DNA of 64,000 bases, taken from contig OY253650.1 in assembly GCA_958009055.1 (NCBI GenBank), positions 1,240,001 through 1,304,000 on the forward strand, read 5' to 3'. A program made the position numbers and the translations under genes. This DNA comes from Choricystis sp. odSpoLacu1 (lineage: Eukaryota; Chlorophyta; Trebouxiophyceae). The notes below the pieces were generated by a model that was not told the DNA's origin, did not search any database, and worked only from the letters and a program-made list of their open reading frames with translations. How positions within the stretch are numbered: the stretch's first letter is position 1; every line of letters starts with the position of its first letter. This document shows positions 58,501 to 64,000 of the stretch, piece after piece.

Positions 58501-61500
58501 CGCCGACGCGCGAGCACGCACGCCGCGCGCCCACCCCTCACCCCGGCGCCGCCATCGCCATCGGTGGCGCCAGCGGCATTGGCGCGCTGGCGTTGGCAGA
58601 CCATTCAGTGACCACAGGCGGCGCCACGCTCGCCGTCGCACTGCGCGCCGACGCGGCTTGCGCGGCGGGCGCGTCCGCGGTCGCGGCCGCCTCCCTCGCC
58701 CTGCCCAACCGTGTAATTACGTTGCATGCAGCTGGCGGCGTGCTGGCCGATGGCTTGCTGCCTTCCGTGCGCCCGACCGCGCTGCGCAGCGTTGCCGCCC
58801 CCAAGCGCGCCGCGCTGGCCGCGCTGGGCGCGACCCTGGCCCCCGCCCCCCTGGCCACGCTGGCCCTGTATTCTTCACTGTCCAGCGTGCTGGGCACACC
58901 GGGTCAGGCTGCGTACGCGGCCGCCAACGCGGCGCTGGACGCCGCGACGGTCGCAGGCGCGTCTGCCGGCCTGCCAGCTGCCGCCCTGCAGTTTGGCCCC
59001 TGGAGCCTTGGCATGACGGCTGGCACGTCCACAGCTGCGTTGGCCTCCCGGGCCCGCTTTGCGGCGGCGGGGCTGGGCGTGCTGACGCCGGTGGTGGGGG
59101 CGCGCGCGCTCGCGCGCGTCGGCGGCATCGCCGGTCCCCTCATCCTGGCCTCGCTGGCGCCCCGGTCCACCGACCGTGTGCCGCTGGATGAGCTGGGGTT
59201 GAGCGAGCTGGAGGATGTCCGCACAGAGGGGGCTGCAGTGACGCCGGCCGCCGTGGCGGGCGCCCCTGGTGCTGGCGCGCCCCCGCCCCGCGCCGCCGCT
59301 GCCCCTTCCACCGCCACCACCACCGCCGCCTCCGCCCTCGTCGACACCGCCCTGCGCCGCATCCTGGGGTCCCTGCCCGACGCCCACACCTCCCTCACCG
59401 TGGCGGGGCTGGACTCGCTGGGCGCGGTGGAACTGCGAGATGCGCTTGCAGCGTCCGCACATGTCGACCTGCCCGCCTCCCTGGCGTTTGATGCGCCCAC
59501 GCGGGCTGAGCTGGTGGTGGCTGTTGATGCAGCCCTGGCGGAAGCGGCGGGGGGCAGCGTTGAGCTGGCGGCGGCGGAGGAGTGTGCCACGGCCGTGGCC
59601 ACCCAGCCGGCCGCGCTGGCGCCGCCACCCACCCTCGCCCCTCCCCCCTTCCCGTCCACCACCATCGCCATTCTGGGTGCCCACACGCTCTACCCGGGTG
59701 CGGCCGACGGCCCCGCCGGCCTGGCCGCCTGGCTGGCCAGTCCACGGGACGCGGCCGCGCCCGTGCCCCTGGCGCGCTGGCCGGTGGACGCGGCCTACTC
59801 TCCCACCCCCCGCCCCGACGGCTCCGCCTCCGTGTACGCACGGATGGCGGCCTTCCTGCCCAGCCTGGTCGCCTTTGACGCGGCCGCGTTCAGGGTGCCG
59901 CCCCCCGAGGCGGCCGCGACCGACCCGCAGCAGCGGTCGTTGTTGACGGCGGCCGTGGCAGCAGCTGTCGACGGCGGCGTGGCCCCTCTGCCCACCGACA
60001 CGGGCGTCTACGTGGGGTGCATGTACCACGAGTACGTGGACGCAGCCGCAGAGGTGGCCCCCGCGCGGCGCGGCGCCGCGGGGCCCGCGCTGCCCCCCGC
60101 CTCGTACACCGGCACGGGCGGCGCCTACATGTGCGGGCGCCTGGCCCACACACTGGCGTTAACAGGCCCCTGCGTGTCCACCGACACCGCGTGCTCGTCA
60201 TCGTTGGTGGCGGTGCACCTGGCGGCTGGCGCGGTCGCGTCCCGGGCCGCCACGCGCGCGGTCGCGGGCAGCGCCAACGCCGCCCTGCGCGCCGCCACGC
60301 ACGCGGGCGTGTGCGCGTTGGGCGCACTGGCGCCCGATGGACGCTGCAAAACGCTGGACGCGACCGCTGACGGATATGGGCGGGGCGAGGCGGTGGCGAT
60401 GGTGATTGTCGGTCGGTCGACCCCCGCCCGCCCCCCGCGCGCGCTGCTCGCTGGCTCCGCCGTTGGCCAGGACGGCCGGTCAGCGTCGTTGACCGCGCCA
60501 TCTGGCCCCGCCCAAACCGCAGTCGTGCGGGCCGCCCTGGCGGAGGCGGGCGGGGCGGACACCGCGCGCGTCGCCGCGGTTGTGCTGCACGGGACGGGGA
60601 CGCCGCTGGGTGACCCCCTTGAACTCGGCGCCCTGGCGACCGCGCTGGCCCCTCCACCTCCTCTGCACGCACAACCCTGGCCCTGGTGTCCACCAAAGCC
60701 GCCCTGGGCCACACGGAAGGCGCGGCCGGAGTCACGGGCGTGCTGGCGGCAGCCGCCGTGGCCGCGCGCGCGCCCGGCCCGCCGTCGCGCCACCTGCGCT
60801 CGCTTAACCCGCACGCGGGCGCCGCCATCGACGACGCACGCCGCAAGGCGGGGCGGATGGTGCAAGCGCCCCGGGCTGCGTGCGGGTGGCCGGCAGCGGC
60901 CGGTGGCGCCGTCGGCGCGTCCTCGTTTGGCATGAGCGGCGTCAACGCACACGCGGTCGTTGTGGGTGCGGACGCTACCGCCACCACAACCACCGCCCCG
61001 CCCCTGCTGTGGCGCCCGTCGCGCCACTGGTTTGCGCCGCCTCCTCACGCCCTGGCCCGCGTGTTCGTGGCGGGTGGCGGCCACGAGGACTCTGTGTTTG
61101 AGTCGCGGACGGAAAGCGCGTGGGCGGCCTGGACGGCGGCGCCCGGCGCGCCCGCCGCCGTCGCTCTGGAAGCCGGCACAGGGGCAGTGGCCCTGATGCT
61201 GGGGGATGGGGTCGACGCACCCACCCTGGCGAGCGTGACGCTGGGGGAGAATGCCAACGATGACTCTGTGCTGCCGCTGCGTGTGTCTGTGTCCCGCCGC
61301 GGCGGCACTCTCTCCGTCACTGGAGGCGGCTCCCACCTGCTGGCAGCGACCGTGGTGGCGACAGCGCCCAAGGTGGGTGGCGGCTGTGGCCAACACCGGC
61401 GCCGCCTGGCGTCGGCGCCGCGCCGCGCGCTGCCCGCCGCTGCCGCTGTCGCGACCATCGACGCGCCCTGCCCATCCCTGCTCGACCCTGTGCGCCTGCA

Positions 61501-63266
61501 CCCTGGCGCATGGGCGGGCGCCATCACGCTGGCCGGACTGAGCCAGCGCGGTGCTGTGACCGCGCTGGCCGCCGTGTCGGCGGTGGCGGCGCCAGTGCCT
61601 GCTGCCGCGGCGTCTGTGTGCTGGGTGGCCGCCGCGTGCGCAGCCGTGCGCGTGGCGCCCACAACAGCCGCCCTGCTGCGCCCGACCGTCAGGCGTCAGG
61701 CCGCCATCTCCAGCACCGCCGCCCGCGCTGCGGTGGCGTGTCGGTACGAGCTGGAGTGGCGGGTGGACGTGCCTGGCGACGCGGCGCGCGCTTCCGCCCG
61801 CCGCCGCCGCCACGCCCCCTCCATCCCCACCATCACGGCCGTCGTCGCGGCCGCCCGCCACCTGGCGGACGCGCCTCCCGGCGCCATCGAGCTGGCATCA
61901 TCACACGGCGCGTGGGCCGCGTCGGTCGCGCCCACGCGCACACACGCTGGCGCCGCGGCTGCTGCTGTCGCGGCAGTCGTGCGCTGCCTGCCGTTTGAGA
62001 AACCCGACCTGCGGGGCACGGTGGCGGATGGGGAGGGGGATGTGGGCCCCGGTTTGGCCCCACCGACCGCGCCAACCGCCGTCGACCGCGCGGCGCGCGG
62101 CGTCGCGGTCCGCGTGCCGCGCCTTGTTTATGCTGCCGCCACCCCATCCACCCCCTCCCTCCCCTCCCCCGCCACCGCCCTCATCACGGGTGGCGGCGGC
62201 GGCCTGGGCCTGGTGGCCGCGGGCGGCGCCCTGGCACGCGGCGCGCGCGGCATCGTGCTGCTGGCGCGGTCGGCGCGCGCGCCGCCGTCCGCGGCGGCCG
62301 CGCTTGCCGCGGCCGCTGCCACGGCTGCCGTGACCCTGGCCGCGTGCGACGCATCCTGCGCGGCTGATGTGGCGGACGCGGCGTCGGTGTCTGCCGCAGC
62401 ACCATGCCGCCTGGGCTCCCTCATCCATTCGGCCGGCACGCGCGGCGCGGCAGCACTGGCCCGCCTCGCCCCCCTCCGACGCGCGGGCCGCGGTCGCCCC
62501 AAAAGCCACCGCCCTGGTGATGCTGGGGCGGGTGCTGACGCCTGCGTCCCCGATGAACTCCGCAGTCACGTTTTCGTCGGTGGCTGCGACGGCCGGGTAT
62601 GGCGGCCACGCCGCGTACGCGGCCGCCAACGCGGCGGCCGACGCACTGACCACCGCCGCCGCGGCCGCCGGCCTGCCCACCACCTGCATTCAGTGGGGTG
62701 CATGGGGCAGCGTCGGCATGGCGGCCGACCGCGTGTCGGCGGACCGGGCAGCGAGCGGCGCGACGCTGACGCCGGTTGTTGGCGCGGCGGCGCTCGAGGG
62801 GGCGTTGGCGACGACGGGGCTCCACTCCCCGCCCGCTGTCACGGGGGCGGTGCCGCGTCCCTACTGGCAGGCCCTGGTGGATGGCGGTGGCGGGGGCGCC
62901 GTGCCCCCGCTGCTGCAGGACGTGGTGTCGAAACGCGAGTTTGTGCGCGTTGCCGCAGCCGCGCCCGCCGCCGCGCCCACCCCCACCCCACCGCCCCCCA
63001 CGCCCACCACCACCGACGACGTCACCTCCTTCCTCACCGCCGCTGTGACCGACTTGACAGGGGCGCCGCCGCCGTTGTCCGCGACCGCGCTCGCGGCTTC
63101 AGGCGTCGACTCACTCGCAGGCGTCGAGCTGCGCCGCCGCGTCGCGTCCCGCTTTGGCGTCGATACCCCCTCTGGCGGCGGACGGAGCAGCCACGGTGGC
63201 CAGCATCGCGGCCGACGTGGTGGCCAAGGCGAGGGTGGGAGGTGGCAACGGACGGCGGGGACGTGA
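28886..63266 (+). CDS. giant AT-less modular type I polyketide synthase, nine modules
   Basis: One plus-strand gene of about 34 kb encoding about 11,300 residues. Exons are 28886-29318, 29415-33463, 33559-36087 and 36171 to the end. A second in-frame start is at 28976. Nine ketosynthases each keep the Cys-His-His triad, and there are eight ketoreductases, one enoylreductase, hotdog dehydratase-like domains after every KS, and ten acyl carrier domains. No acyltransferase (no GHSxG block), methyltransferase, loading ligase or thioesterase was seen, so malonyl units must be supplied in trans. Single-base frame breaks lie near 32117, 33600-33615, 35250-35340, 43322-43336, 45690, 46790, 48421-48431, 48850-48858, 49843-49860, 52240, 54440, 60660, 62468 and 63167, plus an in-frame TAG at 56379. 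The end is uncertain: TGA at 63264-63266, or TAA at 63319-63321 if the last carrier domain is completed in the next frame. Repeated RRARHWFAPP-like linkers join KS to DH. The product is unknown. Confidence 0.93.
31576..35620 (+). other. PKS module 2: KS-DH-KR-ACP
   Basis: KS2 is about 31625-32930, with Cys codon 32143-32145 in LDTACSSALVAAH, then VLHGTGTPLGDPIEMG and GWGHTEGAAGG. One C appears missing at about 32117, where GLMGPCVGLD is expected. DH2 is about 33040-33900, with LCDHVVGGRPILPG and the second motif ALDAAMQLG. Intron 33464-33558 and a C run at 33599-33615 lie inside it. KR2 is about 34455-35020: MLITGGMGAVGSLLG, catalytic Ser and Tyr in SSLAAFAGSGGQAAYAAAN, and QWGAWGGRGMAV. ACP2 is 35350-35580 with DAGLDSLGAVDLR. 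All sites look active, so the module should leave a double bond or a hydroxyl. Confidence 0.85.
35621..40580 (+). other. PKS module 3: KS-DH-ER-KR-ACP, the only fully reducing module
   Basis: KS3 is about 35690-37065, with intron 36088-36170, Cys codon 36287-36289 in VHTACSSSLVALA, ATHGTGTPLGDPLELG and RLGHAEGAAG. DH3 is 37195-37740 with LTHHTVGGTALLPA. A structural (non-catalytic) KR half lies at about 38050-38350. ER3 is 38470-39345: RISVRAVGLNFRDALNVLG, GGDFAGVV and the NADPH loop HGGAGGVGLAALRVL. KR3 is 39390-39965: WLITGGGGSLGGVA, SSAAVFGAPGQAAYAAAN and QWGAWDVGMAA. ACP3 is 40330-40530 with TAGLDSLGAVELR. The gene is uninterrupted by frame breaks across this whole module. It should leave a saturated two-carbon unit. 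Confidence 0.88.
40581..44580 (+). other. PKS module 4: KS-(DH)-KR-ACP
   Basis: KS4 is about 40705-41985, with Cys codon 41183-41185, ALHGTGTPLGDPIELG and ATAHSEAAAGG, ending SAFAFQGTNAHAL. The DH-like region 42060-42750 reads LTGHAAGAATPALPPG, where spacing around the His is altered and the second DH motif is not clear, so it may be inactive. A structural KR half is at 42780-43300, then a frame break in the C run at 43322-43336. KR4 is 43470-44060: TVVVTGGTSGLGLAVAHA, STAAAWAQPGAGHYAAGS (Tyr kept, the following Asn replaced by Ser) and LGPFGGAGMAAS in place of WGAW. ACP4 is 44300-44545 with VDAGLDSLAAVEL. Confidence 0.82.
44581..48545 (+). other. PKS module 5: KS-DH-KR*-ACP-ACP, tandem carriers and mutated KR
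   Basis: KS5 is about 44635-45840, with VGIQQMEYGGL, Cys codon 45076-45078 in VDNACSSALVAAH, ELHGTGTPLGDPIELG and RVGHAEPAAG. One C appears missing at about 45690 (SVNPHVVASL expected). DH5 is 45975-46660 with LHQHVVAGVPLLPA and HPACLDAATHAA, apparently intact. KR5 is 47150-47690: WLITGGGGGLGRL is normal, but the active-site block reads SSMSTLFAPSGQANCAAAN with Cys (codon 47572-47574) instead of Tyr. Two carrier domains follow, ACP5a (47950-48175, DAGLDSVAALNL) and ACP5b (48275-48520, DAGLDSVGAVDV), the second broken by a G run at 48421-48431. Confidence 0.83.
48546..52240 (+). other. PKS module 6: KS-DH-KR-ACP
   Basis: KS6 is about 48565-49935, with frame breaks in a C run at 48850-48858 and a CG repeat at 49843-49860. 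Its Cys codon is 49128-49130 in VDTACSSSLVATH. The first His motif reads ALHGTATPLGDPLELG, with Ala for the usual second Gly. The second is SVGHTEGAAG, and the domain ends SFGMSGTNAHAL. DH6 is 50060-50760 with LLDHRVGGTALLPG and AALDASLHLG, apparently intact. KR6 is 51215-51740: ALIVGGLGGLGSLAA, YGSIAAVVGSAGQAAYAAAN and QWGAWSGTGMAA. ACP6 is 52010-52230 with MDAGLDSLGAGEL. Confidence 0.83.
52241..55995 (+). other. PKS module 7: KS-(dh)-KR-ACP
   Basis: KS7 is about 52305-53590, with Cys codon 52822-52824 in IDTACSSSLVALH, SLHGTGTPLGDPIEVG and SLGHAEGAAG, ending SFSMSGVDAHAI. The region 53640-54340 has the length of a DH but lacks the HxxxGxxxxP motif. A frame break lies near 54440 in the structural KR half. 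KR7 is 54895-55465: TAIVLGGSGGLGAERA, SSTSAAWAQAGAGHYSAAN (Tyr and Asn present) and LGPFSGVGMAAS. ACP7 is 55730-55975 with AGALDSLAAVEAAATV, where GLDSL reads ALDSL. The predicted output is a hydroxyl. Confidence 0.82.
55996..59565 (+). other. PKS module 8: KS-DH-KR-ACP, with in-frame TAG
   Basis: KS8 is about 56035-57330. In-frame TAG at 56379-56381 sits directly before VGIQQMEYGGL, at a position where other KS domains have Phe or Tyr. Downstream the frame is unchanged: Cys codon 56538-56540 in VDTACSSALVATH, ELHGTGTALGDPIELG, RLGHSEPVAG and SAFAFQGTNAHAV. DH8 is 57460-58115 with LWHHVVGGTPLLPA and HPASMDAATHTG. KR8 is 58545-59025, short, with AIAIGGASGIGALAL, SSLSSVLGTPGQAAYAAAN and QFGPWSLGM. 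ACP8 is 59330-59545 with VAGLDSLGAVEL. Confidence 0.82.
56379..56381 (+). other. in-frame TAG inside KS8 of the polyketide synthase
   Basis: The reading frame is the same on both sides of this codon (RSRSGV before, VGIQQMEYGGL after). Sister domains read VFVGIQQMEYGGL and VYVGCMYHEY here, so TAC or TAT (Tyr) would be expected and a single base change explains it. TAG also ends the DUF4211-like gene at 2829-2831, so TAG is not obviously reassigned. Confidence 0.8.
59566..63266 (+). other. PKS module 9: KS-(dh)-KR-ACP, last module, no release domain
   Basis: KS9 is about 59650-60970, with Cys codon 60192-60194 in TDTACSSSLVAVH, VLHGTGTPLGDPLELG, a frame break near 60660, ALGHTEGAAG and SFGMSGVNAHAV. 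The region 61030-61740 is DH-sized but lacks the His motif. KR9 is 62170-62720, with ALITGGGGGLGLVA, a C-run break near 62468, SSVAATAGYGGHAAYAAAN and QWGAWGSVGMAA. ACP9 begins at about 63010 with AASGVDSLAGVELRRRV, and its last helix (ATVASIAADVVAKA) is in the next frame after the C run at 63165-63169. No thioesterase, reductase or condensation-like release domain follows. Confidence 0.82.
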
Positions 63267-63667
63267 GGGGGAGAGGGGAGTCTTTTCATTCACTTTTCAT
63301 TTTTTTTTCTTCAATTTGTAAGGCCGATCGGTCTTCTTTGGGGAGAGTTGATATCAACAGAAAGGGCTTGGCGGGGCGCGCAGACACACAGAAAAAGAGT
63401 GAGAAGAAACAATGATCGCGCTCACTCTCACACCTCGCCCTTCATTTTTCTGGTCGCCTCGCCTCGTCCCCCCGCCACAAAAGGTGAGTCCCTGCGTGTG
63501 CCTTCCCCCACCGACCGCCACAGGTCGGCACGGACGCACCAGAACAGCCAACAGCGTGTGGATTGTGGGGGCGGCAGGACGCGCGCGCGGCCGGGGGGGT
63601 CGCGTACACGGCGCGAGGCGACTCTCACCTTGTTTCTTCCACACCCTCCCCCCCCAGCCCTCCCACC
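63267..63667. other. intergenic region with probable 5' UTR intron
   Basis: 401 bases between the synthase stop and the next start. An AT-rich 3' UTR (about 63280-63420, with TGTAA at 63317-63321) is followed by a probable 5' UTR intron of the next gene, 63484-63657: donor AAGGTGAGTC and acceptor CCCCCCCAG ten bases before the ATG. No other feature was seen. Confidence 0.5.
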
Positions 63668-64000
63668 ATGCGTTTCGCCGCCCTCTTCCTCGTCCTCATC
63701 CTGGCCCTCTTTGGCCTGTTTTCCGCCGGCGAAGCCGCGGCCTCCGCTGGCGCGTCCGGCGGCGGCGGCTCGACGTCGACGACGGCCGCTGTGTCATCCC
63801 GTTCTGGGCTTTTCAACCGGATCGGCGGCTCCAAGCAGGGCGGCGGCGGCGGTGCCGCCAAGCCGGCGAAGCAGGGTGGTGGTGGACTGTTTGGCCGCGG
63901 CCGCTCGACGCCGGCTGCCGCGGCGTGCGGCGCGGCCGCCGGCGGCGGCGCGTCGACGACAGGCGCGGTCGGCGGCGGCGGGGGCCAGCAGATGCGCAGC
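63668..64000 (+). CDS. secreted Gly/Ala-rich protein, partial
   Basis: Starts CACCATGCGTTTC and runs open to the right edge (111 codons). Residues 1-about 22 are a classic signal peptide (MRFAALFLVLILALFGLFSA). The rest is Gly/Ala/Ser-rich with a repeated short motif, RSGLFNRIGGSKQGG and KQGGGGLFGRGRS, i.e. a G-L-F-x-R unit. It could be an extracellular or cell-covering structural protein, or a signal-anchored protein cut off by the window. Function unknown. Confidence 0.6.
   Translation, partial: MRFAALFLVLILALFGLFSAGEAAASAGASGGGGSTSTTAAVSSRSGLFNRIGGSKQGGGGGAAKPAKQGGGGLFGRGRSTPAAAACGAAAGGGASTTGAVGGGGGQQMRS

Noticed and set aside
28886..63266. Synthase as bacterial contamination or recent bacterial transfer
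   Set aside because: It has spliceosomal introns like its neighbours, the same composition, and sits on the same contig as MCM2 and UBA2.
28886..63266. Identifying the synthase with a named algal toxin pathway
   Set aside because: Domain order alone does not identify a product, and no comparison could be run.
28886..63266. Calling the synthase a pseudogene because of frame breaks
   Set aside because: Active-site residues are conserved in all nine KS domains and similar breaks hit MCM2 and other essential genes.
1..64000. Insertion sequences, transposases, CRISPR arrays, rRNA or tRNA genes
   Set aside because: No transposase motif, long terminal repeat, regularly spaced repeat or RNA gene pattern was recognised; repeats seen are microsatellites and internal PKS domain duplications.

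Overview
The window is nuclear DNA of a eukaryote with very high G+C. It has short GT-AG introns (about 80-300 bp, donors usually GTGAGT, C-rich acceptor tracts ending CAG), no Shine-Dalgarno sites, Kozak-like starts (CACC/CGCC before ATG), and eukaryotic housekeeping genes: MCM2, UBA2 (SUMO E1), CCDC124, AMMECR1, ZSWIM7/SWS1 and a CDKL kinase. A tocopherol-type methyltransferase and a plant-type ubiquitin hydrolase point to a microalga. Haptophyte, stramenopile and prasinophyte all remain possible; I cannot place it further from sequence alone.

Layout. 1-1034 (-): GUCD1-like protein, running off the left edge. 1538-2831 (+): DUF4211-like protein. 3319-4769 (+): tocopherol methyltransferase. 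5698-10482 (+): large ubiquitin C-terminal hydrolase. 10975-13226 (-): CDKL kinase. 13423-15719 (-): UBA2. 15971-16942 (+): CCDC124. 17048-18330 (-): mitochondrial type DnaJ. 18501-18737 (+): LYR-motif protein. 18981-19731 (+): AMMECR1. 19925-20791 (-): GNAT acetyltransferase. 20939-22408 (+): RlmN-like radical SAM enzyme. 22665-25973 (-): MCM2. 26176-26960 (-): RimI-like acetyltransferase. 27174-27833 (-): single-span membrane protein. 27873-28573 (-): ZSWIM7/SWS1. From 28886 to about 63266 (+) lies one giant modular type I polyketide synthase. 63668-64000 (+) is the start of a small secretory Gly/Ala-rich protein.

The polyketide synthase is the outstanding feature. It has nine ketosynthase modules, about 11,300 residues, four exons, no acyltransferase domain in any module, and no terminal thioesterase. 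Reading order: KS-(DH)-ACP; KS-DH-KR-ACP; KS-DH-ER-KR-ACP; KS-(DH)-KR-ACP; KS-DH-KR*-ACP-ACP; KS-DH-KR-ACP; KS-(dh)-KR-ACP; KS-DH-KR-ACP; KS-(dh)-KR-ACP. Parentheses mark eroded DH sites and KR* has its catalytic Tyr replaced by Cys. Extender units must therefore be loaded in trans, presumably by a free malonyl-CoA:ACP transacylase encoded elsewhere. The KR-ACP-KS-DH block spanning modules 4-5 is a paralogue of the block spanning modules 7-8, so the enzyme grew by internal duplication.

Caveat on sequence quality. Reading frames break by single bases in the PKS (about 14 places plus one in-frame TAG), the ubiquitin hydrolase (4), the CDKL kinase (1), RlmN (1), MCM2 (1) and probably the DUF4211-like gene (1). 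Most breaks fall in C or G runs or CG repeats. Because they also hit MCM2, I read them as sequencing or assembly indels rather than gene decay. The genes are reported as single loci with breaks noted.
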